Assembly (NCBI RefSeq): GCF_014656135.1
Contig: NZ_BNBV01000006.1
Coordinates: 124,001-188,000, forward strand
Origin: Streptomyces thermodiastaticus
GTDB lineage: Bacteria > Actinomycetota > Actinomycetes > Streptomycetales > Streptomycetaceae
DNA: 64,000 bases
Reading direction: 5' to 3'
The notes under the pieces are model-generated. The model worked only from the letters and a program-made list of their open reading frames with translations, was not told the origin of the DNA and did not search any database. This document shows positions 1 to 9,214 of the stretch, piece after piece. Each line of letters opens with the position of its first letter. Position 1 is the first letter of the stretch. The translations under genes and the position numbers were made by a program.

Positions 1-574
1 CCAGGTGCTGGTCCCAGACGTCCAGCGTGGACAGATCCAGCGTGCGGCCGCCGTGCCGGCGGGCCAGCGCCGCGGTCTTCAACAGGGTGTTCCGCTGTTT
101 GAGGACGCGTTCGTAGTCGGCCCTCACGCCCGCCATACGCGGAGAGCGGGCCGTGATCAGCTCGTCCAGGAAACGGCGCCGCTCGCCCGGGTCGCCCTTG
201 ACCAGGGCGAGGTCCTCGGGCGCGAACAGCACGGTCCGCACGATGCCCAGCACATCGCGCGGTCTGCCCTGCACGGAGCGGTTGACGCGGGCGCGGTTGG
301 CCTTGCCCGGGTTGAGTTCCAGTTCGACCAGCTGCTGCCGGTCGCCCTGCCTCACCTGCGCCCGGATCACCGCCCGCTCGGCTCCCACGCGGACCAGGGG
401 GGCGTCGGAGGCGACCCGGTGGCTGCCGAGGGTGGCGAGATAGCCGACGGCCTCGACGAGGTTGGTCTTTCCCTGGCCGTTGGGGCCGACGAAGGCGGTG
501 ACGCCCGGGCCGAGCGGGACCTCGGCCCGGGCATAGGAACGGAAGTCGGCCAGCGACAGATGCGTCACATGCAT
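1..574 (-). CDS. recF: RecF, recombination mediator (partial, C-terminus outside window)
   Basis: RecF is an SMC-like ATPase that helps RecO and RecR load RecA at gapped DNA and stalled forks. Only the first 191 codons lie in the window; the gene runs off its left edge. Translation from the ATG at 574 gives [14 protein letters not shown] and then a Walker A motif, [11 protein letters not shown], at about residues 28-38, as in canonical RecF. A GGAGGT-like ribosome site lies just upstream of the ATG. It follows gnd on the same strand after an 80-base gap, in the usual Streptomyces order dnaN-gnd-recF. Identification is firm; nothing can be said about the missing C-terminal part. Confidence 0.93.
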   Translation of the reverse strand, partial: MHVTHLSLADFRSYARAEVPLGPGVTAFVGPNGQGKTNLVEAVGYLATLGSHRVASDAPLVRVGAERAVIRAQVRQGDRQQLVELELNPGKANRARVNRSVQGRPRDVLGIVRTVLFAPEDLALVKGDPGERRRFLDELITARSPRMAGVRADYERVLKQRNTLLKTAALARRHGGRTLDLSTLDVWDQHL

Positions 575-654
575 GGCGTGTGCCGACCTCCTTGCGCGTC
601 GTGGACCGTGCCGCACGGTCCGGTGGGACTGCTTGCCTGTGACGGCGGAGCCGC

Positions 655-1533
655 TCAGGCCTTCTTCTCGACGGCGTGGCCGCCGAACTGGTTGCGCAGC
701 GCCGCGATCATCTTCATCTGCGGCGAGTCCTCCTGGCGGGAGGAGAAACGCGCGAACAGCGAGGCGGTGATCGCCGGCAGCGGCACGGCGTTGTCGATGG
801 CGGCCTCCACCGTCCACCGGCCCTCGCCGGAGTCCTGTGCGTAGCCGCGCAGGGCGTCGAGGTGCTCGTCCTCGTCGAGGGCGTTGACCGCGAGGTCGAG
901 CAGCCAGGAGCGGATGACGGTGCCGCGCTGCCAGGAGCGGAAGATCTCCCGGACGTTGTCCACGGAGTCGACCTTCTCCAGCAGCTCCCAGCCCTCGGCG
1001 TAAGCCTGCATCATCGCGTACTCGATGCCGTTGTGGACCATCTTCGCGAAGTGGCCCGCGCCGACCTTGCCGGCGTGCACCGAACCGAATTCGCCCTCCG
1101 GCTTGAGCGCGTCGAAGACCGGCTGCACCTTGGCGATGTGCTCGGCGTCGCCGCCGTACATGAGGGCGTAGCCGTTCTCCAGGCCCCACACACCGCCGGA
1201 GACGCCGCAGTCCACGAAGCCTATGCCCTTGGCGGCCAGCTGCTCGGCGTGCTTCTCGTCGTCGGTCCAGCGGGAGTTGCCGCCGTCGACGACCACATCG
1301 CCGGGCTCCAGCAGCTCGGCGAGTTCGTCGATGGTCGACTGGGTCGGGGCACCGGCCGGCACCATCACCCAGACGACGCGCGGGCCCTGCAGCTTGTCCA
1401 CCAGTTCCTTGAGGCTGTGGACGTCCGCGAGGTCCGGGTTGCGGTCGTATCCGATGACGGTGTGGCCCGCGCGGCGGATCCGCTCGCGCATGTTGCCGCC
1501 CATCTTGCCGAGGCCGACGAGACCGAGCTCCAT
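655..1533 (-). CDS. gnd: 6-phosphogluconate dehydrogenase (decarboxylating), short form
   Basis: This enzyme oxidises and decarboxylates 6-phosphogluconate to ribulose 5-phosphate in the oxidative pentose phosphate pathway. The 292-residue protein has an N-terminal dinucleotide-binding Rossmann motif, [12 protein letters not shown], at residues 4-15. The catalytic region reads [18 protein letters not shown] and holds the conserved Lys and Asn. Its length fits the short YqeC/GndA-type family rather than the roughly 470-residue E. coli form; that family often prefers NAD. The ATG at 1533 begins exactly at the Rossmann fold. The gene lies between dnaN and recF on the same strand, a placement conserved in Streptomyces and probably not functionally linked to replication. 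Confidence 0.93.
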   Translation of the reverse strand: MELGLVGLGKMGGNMRERIRRAGHTVIGYDRNPDLADVHSLKELVDKLQGPRVVWVMVPAGAPTQSTIDELAELLEPGDVVVDGGNSRWTDDEKHAEQLAAKGIGFVDCGVSGGVWGLENGYALMYGGDAEHIAKVQPVFDALKPEGEFGSVHAGKVGAGHFAKMVHNGIEYAMMQAYAEGWELLEKVDSVDNVREIFRSWQRGTVIRSWLLDLAVNALDEDEHLDALRGYAQDSGEGRWTVEAAIDNAVPLPAITASLFARFSSRQEDSPQMKMIAALRNQFGGHAVEKKA

Positions 1534-1704
1534 CAGTTGTGTTCCTTAGTGGTGTCCGACGTGGCGTGAGGGCACATTCGTACCCGCGTCCGAGCCTAAA
1601 CCCGGATCTTCACGCACATCCGTGGGCATAGGCGCTCAAACGCACGCGCCTGAGGCCGCCGCGCGGTGGCCTCACCGAGGATGAGGACCACCGCCTCGCA
1701 GGGC

Positions 1705-2835
1705 TCAGCCGCTCAGCCGCACCGGCATGATCAGGTACTTGTACGACTCGTCCGCCTCGGCGTCCACCGCGGGCTTGCCGCCCAGCAGCGCCGGCTTGGT
1801 GGAGGTGGTGAAGGACAGCTGGGCCACCGGGGAGTCGATGGCGCTCAGGCCGTCCAGCAGGAACGTCGGGTTGAAGGCGATCGAGATGTCGTCGCCGTCC
1901 AGCTGGGCGTCGATCCGCTCCACAGCCTGTGCGTCGTCGCTGCTTCCGGCCTCCAGCACCAGCACTCCCTGCTCGAAGCTCAGCCGCACCGGGGTGTTGC
2001 GCTCCGCGACCAGGGACACGCGCTTGACGGCCTCGACGAACGGAGCGGTCTCGATGGTGGCCACCGAGTTGAACTCCGTCGGGAACAGCGTGCGGTACTT
2101 CGGCAGGTCGCCCTCGAGCAGGCGGGTGGTCGTCCGGCGCCCGGAGCCCTCGAAACCGATCAGGCCCTCGCCGGCGCCCGAGCCGGACAGCGCGAGCGTG
2201 ACGCTGTCCCCGCTGGTCAGCGACTTGGCGGTGTCCAGCAGGGTCTTCGCCGGGACCAGGGCGACCGCGGAGGCGTCCGGGTTCTCCGGCTTCCACAGGA
2301 ACTCACGGACCGCGAAGCGGTAGCGGTCGGTGGAGGCCAGCGTCACGGTGTCGCCCTCGATCTCGATGCGGACACCGGTCAGGACGGGAAGCGTGTCGTC
2401 CCGGCCGGCCGCGATCGCGACCTGCTGCACCGCGGAGGAGAAGACCTCGCCGGGGACGGTGCCCGTGGCGTTCGGCATCTGCGGCAGAGCCGGGTACTCC
2501 TCCACCGGCAGGGTGTGGAGGGTGAACCGCGAGGAGCCGCAGACCACGGTCGCCCGCACCCCGTCGGTGGAGATCTCCACCGGGCGGTTGGGCAGCGCGC
2601 GGGAGATGTCGGCGAGCAGGCGGCCGGAGACCAGGACCGTGCCCTCCTCCTCGACCTCGGCCTCCACCGACACGCGCGCGGAGACCTCGTAGTCGAAGCT
2701 GGACAGGCTCAGCTGGCCGTCCTCGGCCTTGAGCAGCAGGCCGGCGAGGACAGGCGCCGGCGGACGGGCCGGGAGGCTGCGTGCCGCCCAGGCCACTGCC
2801 TCCGCGAGTACGTCGCGTTCCACCCGGATCTTCAC
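1705..2835 (-). CDS. dnaN: DNA polymerase III beta sliding clamp
   Basis: DnaN forms the ring-shaped dimer that tethers polymerase III to DNA and recruits other replication and repair factors. A longer open frame runs back through oriC, but the real start is the GTG at 2835, beginning MKIRVERDVLAEAVAW. This gives 376 residues, the normal length for Streptomyces beta clamp. Three tandem clamp domains are recognisable, ending in the typical C-terminus with YKYLIMPVRLSG. An AAGGCGGCTTAC stretch before the GTG supplies a modest ribosome site. It is transcribed away from oriC on the same strand as dnaA, with the origin lying between the two genes. Confidence 0.97.
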   Translation of the reverse strand: MKIRVERDVLAEAVAWAARSLPARPPAPVLAGLLLKAEDGQLSLSSFDYEVSARVSVEAEVEEEGTVLVSGRLLADISRALPNRPVEISTDGVRATVVCGSSRFTLHTLPVEEYPALPQMPNATGTVPGEVFSSAVQQVAIAAGRDDTLPVLTGVRIEIEGDTVTLASTDRYRFAVREFLWKPENPDASAVALVPAKTLLDTAKSLTSGDSVTLALSGSGAGEGLIGFEGSGRRTTTRLLEGDLPKYRTLFPTEFNSVATIETAPFVEAVKRVSLVAERNTPVRLSFEQGVLVLEAGSSDDAQAVERIDAQLDGDDISIAFNPTFLLDGLSAIDSPVAQLSFTTSTKPALLGGKPAVDAEADESYKYLIMPVRLSG

Positions 2836-3070
2836 CGTAAGCCGCCTCCTGCTGCTGTTGCCTGCGGGTGCTCCTGAGTCCTGTGCGGTGTCACCGCCCC
2901 ACGGGACGGGAAGGACTCCGGGGACCAGTCTGACGTACCGCACCGACAGTAGGTGCCCGTCGCGGTCAGCTCGTCGCCCGGGGCAGCCGGGCTCGCGACG
3001 GACGGTTGTGCACAGGGCCCACTTCGAAACGAATTCGCGCTCTCTACTCGTCGGACGTAGTAGTAGGCCC
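2836..3070. other. dnaN-proximal leader between oriC and dnaN
   Basis: This 235-base stretch joins the first DnaA box to the dnaN start. I see no credible coding sequence and no strong hairpin. Long frames that cross it on the minus strand are read-through extensions of dnaN with unlikely composition. It presumably contains the dnaN promoter, which I could not place. Confidence 0.5.
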
Positions 3071-3578
3071 TGTGGATACCGTGGATAACCACGTTTCCGC
3101 AGGTTGACGCCCTGATTTTGTCCACGGACCCTGTGGGCGTCCGGCGTGGACAACTCGGGGGCTCTGTGGAGAACAGAAAGTTCTGCACATCCCACCCACA
3201 GGCCGAGGCCAGTTCTCCCCAGCTGCGTCCCCAGATTCGCGCCCGTTTCCCACACCCCGGTCCGGCAACCCCGTGTGACGCCTTTCACTCGACGCAGTGA
3301 GCGGGGGCGGTGCCTTGCCGAACAGTGGACAGGGGTGTGGAGAAGACGCCGATCGCTGGGGACAACCGCCCACAACCTGTGGGTCACCGGTGGACAACGT
3401 GCGGCACGGTCTGTGGACCGATCCTTCGTCCACAGCCTGTGGACGGTGTTCGTCCACGAGTCCACAGGGCCGTGAGCTGGGAGGACGACTCTCGCACAGC
3501 ACAGATGTGGACGCCGATCGGGACAACGTCCCGGTCCCCAGCGTGTGGACGGAAAAAAGTCGCCGAATCTGTGGAGAA
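3071..3578. other. Chromosomal replication origin oriC with DnaA box array
   Basis: DnaA assembles here on 9-mer boxes to open the chromosome. The Streptomyces consensus is close to TTGTCCACA. Boxes read on the plus strand start at 3118 (TTGTCCACG), 3426 (TCGTCCACA), 3450 (TCGTCCACG) and 3458 (GAGTCCACA). Boxes read on the minus strand start at 3071, 3080 (TTATCCACG), 3145 (TTGTCCACG), 3165, 3336 and 3570 (each TTCTCCACA), 3389 (TTGTCCACC), 3412, 3438 and 3544 (each CCGTCCACA), and 3506. That is 15 sites, mostly in one orientation. A short A-rich run (GGAAAAAAG) sits at 3551-3559. The position between dnaA and dnaN is the classic actinobacterial origin. Confidence 0.95.
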
Positions 3579-3970
3579 GAACCGTAACCAGGCCGGTAAT
3601 CGAACAGCGGGGCCGGCCGGGCCTGTTGGCACGCTCGGCTCCCCGGCGGCCCCGGACCGTGTGCTGGGGAGACTGCGGACCGTGTGCTGGGGGACTGTGG
3701 GGTGCTGGCCGGCCGGTTCCCGGACCGCGAGACGAGGGCTTGCCCGGTGCTGCCGGCCGCTTCCCGGGCTGTGCGGCCGACCGCCTGCGGGCCGCTGCTG
3801 GACGGCAGTTGTCCAGCAGCCGTCCGGTGGCTGCCGGACCGTGTCCGTGGCCCGCCTGCGAGACGTGCTCCCGGCCCGTTCCAGGGAAGGGGCCCGGAAG
3901 GCGTGACGGGCTGGCTGTGCTGTCCCGGAACGTGGCTTCCCGCGGCACCGCTCCTGCCGGCCCAGGCATG
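3579..3970. other. GC-rich spacer between oriC boxes and dnaA terminator
   Basis: Nearly 400 bases with no DnaA box matching the consensus; the nearest is a weak TTGTCCAGC near 3809. Several overlapping long frames cross it on both strands, but their Arg/Pro/Gly-rich composition and lack of ribosome sites mark them as chance frames of high-GC DNA. No gene called. Confidence 0.6.
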
Positions 3971-4013
3971 CGTGAAGGGCGCCCGCGGGATCGCTCCCGG
4001 GGCGCCCTTCACG
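3971..4013 (-). terminator. dnaA intrinsic terminator
   Basis: A perfect 14-bp stem (CGTGAAGGGCGCCC at 3971-3984 pairing with 4000-4013) encloses a smaller 5-bp hairpin. It begins 17 bases past the dnaA stop codon, where a terminator isolating oriC from dnaA transcription is expected. Confidence 0.85.
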
Positions 4014-4029
4014 TGCGCTGCAGCGGTCG

Positions 4030-6018
4030 TCAGCCGTTCTTGATCCGGTTGGTCAGCTCGGTGACCTGGTTGTAGATGGAGCGCCGCTCGGCCATCAGCG
4101 CGCGGATCTTGCGGTCGGCGTGCATGACGGTCGTGTGGTCGCGGCCGCCGAACTGGGCGCCGATCTTCGGCAGGGACAGGTCGGTCAGCTCCCGGCACAG
4201 GTACATCGCGATCTGCCGTGCCGTGACCAGCGCACGCCCGCGCGAGGTGCCGCACAGGTCCTCCACCGTCAGCCCGAAGTAGTCGGCGGTGGCGGCCATG
4301 ATGGCAGTCGCCGTGATCTCCGGGGCGGTGTCCTCCCCGCCGGGGATCAGGTCCTTCAGGACGATCTCCGTCAGGCCCAGGTCCACCGGCTGCCTGTTCA
4401 GCGACGCGAACGCCGTGACCCGGATCAGCGCGCCCTCCAGCTCGCGGATGTTGCGCGAGATGCGGGAGGCGATGAACTCCAGCACCTCCGGCGGGGCGTT
4501 CAGCTGCTCCTGCACCGCCTTCTTGCGCAGGATCGCGATGCGCGTCTCCAGCTCCGGCGGCTGGACGTCGGTGATCAGTCCCCACTCGAAGCGGTTGCGC
4601 AGCCGGTCCTCCAGCGTGACCAGCTGCTTGGGCGGCCGGTCGCTGCTGAGCACGATCTGCTTGTTGGCGTTGTGCAGGGTGTTGAACGTGTGGAAGAACT
4701 CCTCCTGCGTCGACTCCTTGTCCGCCAGGAACTGGATGTCGTCGACGAGCAGGATGTCCATCTCGCGGTAGCGCTTGCGGAAGCTGTCGCCCTTGCCGTC
4801 GCGGATGGAGTTGATGAACTCGTTGGTGAACTCCTCCGAGCTGACGTACCGCACCCGCGTGCCCGGGTACAGGCTGCGCGCGTAGTGCCCGATGGCGTGC
4901 AGCAGGTGCGTCTTGCCGAGCCCGGACTCGCCGTAGATGAACAGCGGGTTGTACGCCTTCGCCGGGGCCTCGGCGACGGCGACCGCGGCCGCGTGCGCGA
5001 ACCGGTTGGAGGCGCCGATGACGAACGTGTCGAACAGGTACTTCGGGTTCAGCCGCGCCGTCGGCTCGCCGGGATGGCCGCCCGAGGACGGCTGACCGCC
5101 CGACGGGCCGCGGACACCCGTGTCGGACGCGGCCGGACCCGTCCGGTGCACGGGCCCCGAGCCGGCGGACGGCTCGCGGCGCCCCGGCTCGTGCTGCTCG
5201 TAGTCGCGTGCGTCGTAGTCCCGCTGGTCGAACTCGCCGCGTGCGGAGTCGTAGTCCGCGCGCGACGGGTCGTACGACGCGCGGTCCACCGGACGCGCAC
5301 GGTAGTCCTGCGGTGCCGCGGAGTAGGAGTCCGCGGCACCGTAGCCGTCACGGGAGCCGTACGGCGGCTCCTGCGCGGGCACGGCGTACGGGTCGCGCTC
5401 GGGGTAGCCGAGCCGCCGCTGTTGCCAGCCGTAGTCGTCCTGGCCGTGGCGCGGCCAGGCACCGGGCTCGGTGCGGTGGTACTCGGAGTAGTCGGTGTAC
5501 TCCGCGGGGTAGGCCGGGCGGGCGGTGGGCAGCGAGTCGCCGTCGGACGGGCCGGTGCGCGGCGGCGGCAGCTGGTCGCCGGGCGCGCCCGGGTGCTGGT
5601 CGGCGCGGGAGGGGCGCGGGCTGTCGGACAGGTGGTCCGCACGGTGCCGGCCGTAGCCCTCGTAGCCGCCCTGACCGGTGGGCAGCTCCTGCTCCTCGTA
5701 GCGCGGCGCAGGGGTCGGCGAGACGGGCGGGCGGGATTCGCCCACGGAGCTGTCGACGGTGATCGCGATCCGGATCGGCCGGCCGCACTCCCGGGTCAGG
5801 GTCTCGCTGACGACCGGGGCGAGGCGGCCTTCGAGCACGCCCTTGGCGAACTCGTTCGGCACGGCGAGCAGGGCGGTGTCCGCGACCAGCGCCAGCGGCT
5901 GGCAACGGCGGATCCAGTGTTCGTCCTTCGCCTCGACGCCCTGTCCGCGGCCCTCCCCGAGGAGCTGCTCCAGTACTCGCGGCCACACTGCGGCAAGATC
6001 GGCGGGTACGTCAGCCAC
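4030..6018 (-). CDS. dnaA: Chromosomal replication initiator DnaA
   Basis: DnaA binds oriC boxes and, as an ATP-bound oligomer, melts the origin and loads the DnaB helicase. Domain I covers about the first 90 residues ([12 protein letters not shown] onward). Domain II is a very long linker, about residues 95-320, rich in Tyr, Asp, Arg, Pro and Gly, as is typical of Streptomyces; it explains the 662-residue length against 467 in E. coli. Domain III has Walker [10 protein letters not shown] at about residue 362 and Walker [11 protein letters not shown] at about 419. Domain IV ends with the box-reading signature [15 protein letters not shown]. The ATG at 6018 is the first sensible start. Its own promoter region carries DnaA boxes, suggesting autoregulation. 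Confidence 0.98.
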   Translation of the reverse strand: MADVPADLAAVWPRVLEQLLGEGRGQGVEAKDEHWIRRCQPLALVADTALLAVPNEFAKGVLEGRLAPVVSETLTRECGRPIRIAITVDSSVGESRPPVSPTPAPRYEEQELPTGQGGYEGYGRHRADHLSDSPRPSRADQHPGAPGDQLPPPRTGPSDGDSLPTARPAYPAEYTDYSEYHRTEPGAWPRHGQDDYGWQQRRLGYPERDPYAVPAQEPPYGSRDGYGAADSYSAAPQDYRARPVDRASYDPSRADYDSARGEFDQRDYDARDYEQHEPGRREPSAGSGPVHRTGPAASDTGVRGPSGGQPSSGGHPGEPTARLNPKYLFDTFVIGASNRFAHAAAVAVAEAPAKAYNPLFIYGESGLGKTHLLHAIGHYARSLYPGTRVRYVSSEEFTNEFINSIRDGKGDSFRKRYREMDILLVDDIQFLADKESTQEEFFHTFNTLHNANKQIVLSSDRPPKQLVTLEDRLRNRFEWGLITDVQPPELETRIAILRKKAVQEQLNAPPEVLEFIASRISRNIRELEGALIRVTAFASLNRQPVDLGLTEIVLKDLIPGGEDTAPEITATAIMAATADYFGLTVEDLCGTSRGRALVTARQIAMYLCRELTDLSLPKIGAQFGGRDHTTVMHADRKIRALMAERRSIYNQVTELTNRIKNG

Positions 6019-6107
6019 AGGGCACGCTCTCTCACGGGTCCCACGAACGTGTGGTTCGGGACGGGTCGGGATGTAAACGGGGGACAGGAACGAATGGGAG
6101 TCCAGCC

Positions 6108-6137
6108 ACGGTAGTCAGGCCGGTGGGTGCGGTTCAA
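6108..6137 (-). promoter_or_regulatory. dnaA promoter (housekeeping type)
   Basis: On the minus strand TTGAAC (6137-6132) is followed after 18 bases by TACCGT (6113-6108). Both hexamers fit the Streptomyces HrdB consensus and lie about 90 bases upstream of the dnaA start. No other equally good pair was seen in this gap. Confidence 0.6.
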
Positions 6138-6141
6138 GTTG

Positions 6142-6162
6142 TTGTCCCCAGCCTGTGGACAA
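6142..6162. promoter_or_regulatory. Two opposed DnaA boxes at the dnaA promoter
   Basis: TTGTCCCCA on the plus strand (6142-6150) faces a perfect TTGTCCACA on the minus strand (6154-6162), three bases apart. They end five bases from the predicted -35 of dnaA, a position suited to negative autoregulation by DnaA. Confidence 0.8.
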
Positions 6163-6184
6163 GCCGGTCGCGAGCCGGGCTGGT

Positions 6185-6214
6185 TTGACCGGACGGCGCG
6201 AGCGCGCGTACCGT
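6185..6214 (+). promoter_or_regulatory. rpmH promoter (housekeeping type)
   Basis: TTGACC (6185-6190), an 18-base spacer and TACCGT (6209-6214) form a good HrdB-like promoter about 170 bases upstream of rpmH. It diverges from the dnaA promoter across the pair of DnaA boxes. Confidence 0.55.
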
Positions 6215-6382
6215 AACCAGGTCGAGTTGTCGATGGCTGCTGCCGCCTGCCTCCGAAGGGCACGGATCACGTCAGGTGATCGGGAAGCGGTGCACTCGGG
6301 CGTCACTGCGAGCTACTCGTGGGCGCACGGTGACAGCCAGGACGGCACCCCGCCACTACCGAATTTTTTCTGGAGCCCCCGA

Positions 6383-6520
6383 GTGAGCAAGCGCACCTTC
6401 CAGCCGAACAACCGTCGTCGCGCGAAGACCCACGGCTTCCGGCTGCGTATGCGCACCCGTGCCGGCCGCGCGATTCTCGCGTCCCGCCGTAGCAAGGGTC
6501 GCGCCCGTCTGTCCGCCTGA
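6383..6520 (+). CDS. rpmH: 50S ribosomal protein L34
   Basis: L34 is a very small, highly basic ribosomal protein of the large subunit. The 45-residue product [20 protein letters not shown] and the rest match bacterial L34 along its whole length. The start is the GTG at 6383; a longer upstream frame would add residues unknown in L34. A GGAG sequence lies six bases upstream of the GTG. It is the first gene of the rpmH-rnpA-yidD-yidC-khpB-rsmG run and is divergent from dnaA, the arrangement conserved across many bacteria. Confidence 0.97.
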   Translation: MSKRTFQPNNRRRAKTHGFRLRMRTRAGRAILASRRSKGRARLSA

Positions 6521-6541
6521 TCCCGGTCAGGTCATGACGTC

Positions 6542-6913
6542 GTGCTGCCCACCGAGAACCGGCTGAGGCGGCGCGAAGACTTCGCGACCGCTGTACGACG
6601 AGGGCGCCGGGCAGGCCGCCCGCTCCTCGTCGTCCACCTTTTTCGCGGTGCCACGGACCCGCACGCGCCTGGGGAGAGCGCTCCTAGGCCGCGTGCGGGT
6701 TTCGTCGTGAGCAAGGCCGTGGGTGGTGCGGTCGTGCGCAATACCGTGAAGCGCAGACTTCGCCATCTGATGCGTGACCGGATCGGTCAGCTTCCCCCCG
6801 GTAGCCTGGTAGTCGTACGAGCGCTGCCCGGGGCGGGTGACGCCGATCACGCACAGCTGGCCCGAGATCTGGATGCCGCCCTTCGACGACTGCTGGGAGG
6901 GGGCGCGCGATGA
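6542..6913 (+). CDS. rnpA: Ribonuclease P protein component
   Basis: RnpA is the protein cofactor of RNase P, which removes 5' leaders from tRNA precursors. The 123-residue product starts [14 protein letters not shown] and contains the RNR signature region [18 protein letters not shown], which contacts the catalytic RNA. The GTG at 6542 is used; an ATG at 6534 is in another frame. It lies 21 bases after rpmH and overlaps yidD by four bases (ATGA), so the genes are translationally coupled. Confidence 0.97.
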   Translation: MLPTENRLRRREDFATAVRRGRRAGRPLLVVHLFRGATDPHAPGESAPRPRAGFVVSKAVGGAVVRNTVKRRLRHLMRDRIGQLPPGSLVVVRALPGAGDADHAQLARDLDAALRRLLGGGAR

Positions 6914-7263
6914 AGTACCCGCTGCTGGCGCTGATCAAGCTGTACCAGTGGACCATCAGCCCGTTGCTCGGGCCGGTGTGCAAGTACTACCCGTCGTGTT
7001 CCCACTACGGCTACACAGCCATCGACCGGCATGGTGCGATCAAGGGCACGGCGCTGACCGCCTGGCGCATCCTGCGGTGCAACCCGTGGTCGCTGGGCGG
7101 CGTGGACCATGTTCCGCCGCGCAAGCGTCCGCGGTGGCACGAACTGCTGCGCGACGCCTGGCGCGCACGCAAGGGCGGGCCCTCCGCCGCCGAAACGGCC
7201 ACCGGCGGACTCGTTCCGTCGAGCCCGGCCGCGAAGACCTCGTCCCATGCCCAAGGAGCATGA
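6910..7263 (+). CDS. yidD: Membrane protein insertion efficiency factor YidD
   Basis: YidD is a small membrane-associated protein that assists YidC-dependent insertion. The 117-residue product begins [20 protein letters not shown], with an amphipathic N-terminal helix, and contains the family signature [15 protein letters not shown] with its three cysteine and tyrosine positions, then [15 protein letters not shown]. The tail after about residue 80 is longer and more basic than in E. coli (85 residues). Its ATG overlaps the rnpA stop codon and it ends three bases before yidC, so it is in the same transcription unit. Confidence 0.95.
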   Translation: MKYPLLALIKLYQWTISPLLGPVCKYYPSCSHYGYTAIDRHGAIKGTALTAWRILRCNPWSLGGVDHVPPRKRPRWHELLRDAWRARKGGPSAAETATGGLVPSSPAAKTSSHAQGA

Positions 7264-7266
7264 TTA

Positions 7267-8565
7267 GTGGACACGATTGCCAGCCTCTTCAGTTTCATCA
7301 CCTGGCCCGTCTCCTGGATCATCGTCCAGTTCCACAAGGTGTACGGCGCGATCTTCGGTGCCGACACGGGGTGGGCGTGGGGCCTGTCCATCGTGTCCCT
7401 GGTGATCCTCATCCGCATCTGCCTGATCCCGCTCTTCGTGAAGCAGATCAAGGCGACGCGCGCGATGCAGACGCTCCAGCCGGAGATGAAGAAGATCCAG
7501 GAGCGCTACAAGAACGACCGGCAGCGTCAGTCCGAAGAGATGATGAAGCTGTACAAGGAGACGGGCACCAACCCGCTCTCCTCGTGCCTTCCCATCCTGG
7601 CGCAGTCGCCGTTCTTCTTCGCCCTGTACCACGTGCTCAGCGCGATCGCGACCGGCAAGACCATCGGTGTCATCAACGAGCCGCTGCTCGCCAGCGCCCG
7701 TAACGCGCACATCGTCGGCGCCCCGCTGGCCGCGAAGTTCATGGACAGCTCCGACAAGGTCGCGGCGCTCGGCGCCTCGCTGACCGACGTCCGGATCGTC
7801 ACCGCGGTCATGATCGTGCTGATGTCGGCCTCGCAGTTCTTCACGCAGCGGCAGCTGATGACGAAGAACGTCGACACCACGGTGAAGACGCCGTTCATGC
7901 AGCAGCAGAAGATGCTGATGTACATCTTCCCGGTCATGTTCGCCGTCTTCGGCATCAACTTCCCGGTCGGTGTCCTCGTCTACTGGCTGACCACCAACGT
8001 GTGGACCATGGGCCAGCAGATGTACGTCATCCACAACAACCCGACCCCGGGTTCCAAGGCCCAGGCCGCCTACCTGGAGCGTCTGTACAAGCACGTCACG
8101 CATCACGGCAAGACCCGCAACCGGCGTGAGCGTGCGATCGTCAAGGCGATCGTCGCCAAGGGCCGCGACCGCAACGAGTTCGAGCGCAAGTTCATCAATG
8201 GGCTGAACAAGGCCGGCCTGGCGGCGCAGGCCGACGGCACCGTGGTCAAGAGCGACGCGGCCGTCGTCGCCCAGGCCGAGGACGGTGCGACCACGACCAC
8301 GACCGCGCCCCGGCGCCAGCAGCCCAAGCGGCTGACCAAGGCCCAGCGCCAGGCGGGCGGTCCCAAGGCCGCCGACAGCGAGTCCGCGGCATCCGCCACG
8401 GCCACGTCCGACCGGCCACAGGACGCCGCGAAGCCCGCAGCCGGCAAGGCCGCCCAGAAGCCCGGGAACGGTGCCCGCAGCAAGGCCCAGGCCGGGCAGC
8501 GCAGCAGGGCCCAGTCCGGCCAGCGCAAGGGCCCGCAGCGGCCGAAGTCCCCGTCCAAGAAGTAA
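7267..8565 (+). CDS. yidC: Membrane protein insertase YidC/Oxa1
   Basis: YidC inserts and folds inner-membrane proteins, alone or with the Sec translocon. The 432-residue protein has an N-terminal hydrophobic segment, then the Oxa1 core of about five membrane segments between residues 35 and 260. The conserved [22 protein letters not shown] stretch falls at about residues 99-120. From about residue 275 the C-terminus is a long, very basic, Ala/Lys/Gln-rich tail likely to bind ribosomes. It lacks the large periplasmic domain of Gram-negative YidC, as expected for actinobacteria. The GTG at 7267 follows an AAGGAG ribosome site. Confidence 0.96.
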   Translation: MDTIASLFSFITWPVSWIIVQFHKVYGAIFGADTGWAWGLSIVSLVILIRICLIPLFVKQIKATRAMQTLQPEMKKIQERYKNDRQRQSEEMMKLYKETGTNPLSSCLPILAQSPFFFALYHVLSAIATGKTIGVINEPLLASARNAHIVGAPLAAKFMDSSDKVAALGASLTDVRIVTAVMIVLMSASQFFTQRQLMTKNVDTTVKTPFMQQQKMLMYIFPVMFAVFGINFPVGVLVYWLTTNVWTMGQQMYVIHNNPTPGSKAQAAYLERLYKHVTHHGKTRNRRERAIVKAIVAKGRDRNEFERKFINGLNKAGLAAQADGTVVKSDAAVVAQAEDGATTTTTAPRRQQPKRLTKAQRQAGGPKAADSESAASATATSDRPQDAAKPAAGKAAQKPGNGARSKAQAGQRSRAQSGQRKGPQRPKSPSKK

Positions 8566-8580
8566 GAAGGAGCCCATCCC

Positions 8581-9093
8581 GTGACGGAAGGCACCACCTC
8601 CGCCGCTGCCGTGGATGCAGACACCCTGACCCGCCTGGAGCAGGAGGGCGACATCGCGGCGGACTACCTCGAGGGTCTGCTGGACATCGCCGATCTCGAC
8701 GGCGACATCGACATGGACGTCGAGGGCGACCGTGCCTCCGTGTCGATCATCAGCGACACGGGCAGCCGCGACCTGCAGAAGCTGGTCGGCCGGGACGGCG
8801 AGGTGCTGGAGGCGCTGCAGGAGCTGACGCGGCTGGCCGTGCACCGGGAGACCGGTGAACGCAGCCGCCTGATGCTGGACATCGCCGGCTACCGCGCCCG
8901 CAAGCGGGCCGAGCTGTCCGAGCTGGGCGCCAAGGTCGCGGCCGAGGTCAAGAGCACCGGCGAGGCCGTGCGGCTGAAGCCGATGACTCCGTTCGAGCGC
9001 AAGGTGGTGCACGACGCGGTCAAGGCCGCGGGTCTGCGCAGCGAGTCCGAGGGCGAGGAGCCGCAGCGCTTCGTCGTCGTGCTCCCCGCCTGA
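8581..9093 (+). CDS. khpB: RNA-binding protein KhpB (Jag), KH and R3H domains
   Basis: KhpB binds RNA with its partner KhpA and affects cell elongation and division in Gram-positive bacteria. The 170-residue protein has an acidic N-terminus and a KH domain at about residues 40-105 with the GRDGEVLEALQELTRLAVHR core. A C-terminal R3H domain at about 107-170 contains Arg-x3-His in FERKVVHDAV. The Jag-N domain of Firmicutes is missing, as usual in actinobacteria. It begins with GTG at 8581 after AAGAAGGAG, 15 bases downstream of yidC, and is followed by a terminator. Confidence 0.93.
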   Translation: MTEGTTSAAAVDADTLTRLEQEGDIAADYLEGLLDIADLDGDIDMDVEGDRASVSIISDTGSRDLQKLVGRDGEVLEALQELTRLAVHRETGERSRLMLDIAGYRARKRAELSELGAKVAAEVKSTGEAVRLKPMTPFERKVVHDAVKAAGLRSESEGEEPQRFVVVLPA

Positions 9094-9112
9094 GCGGTAC
9101 CCCCAGTCTCTT

Positions 9113-9141
9113 CGGCCCCGTCTGTAGCGCAGGCGGGGCCG
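9113..9141 (+). terminator. Terminator after khpB
   Basis: A 12-bp stem with one G-U pair (9113-9124 with 9130-9141) and a five-base loop lies 20 bases after the khpB stop. It may reduce read-through into rsmG. Confidence 0.75.
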
Positions 9142-9214
9142 AAACGTTCTCATCAGCTTGATAGTTCTGACGGTCGGCGCGGATGCGCTGATGCGGTACG
9201 GAAGGACGGTCCCC

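Noticed and set aside
1705..3969. Long minus-strand open frame covering dnaN and most of oriC
   Set aside because: The part before 2835 has Arg/Pro/Ser-rich random composition and spans the DnaA boxes; dnaN homology starts exactly at the GTG at 2835.
3971..4020. TTCACGTG near the dnaA terminator as a degenerate parS
   Set aside because: Only the CACGTG centre fits; it is explained by the terminator stem.
3044..4585. Minus-strand 513-codon frame across oriC and the dnaA 3' end
   Set aside because: It overlaps dnaA in another frame and the origin, has no ribosome site and shows typical out-of-frame high-GC composition.
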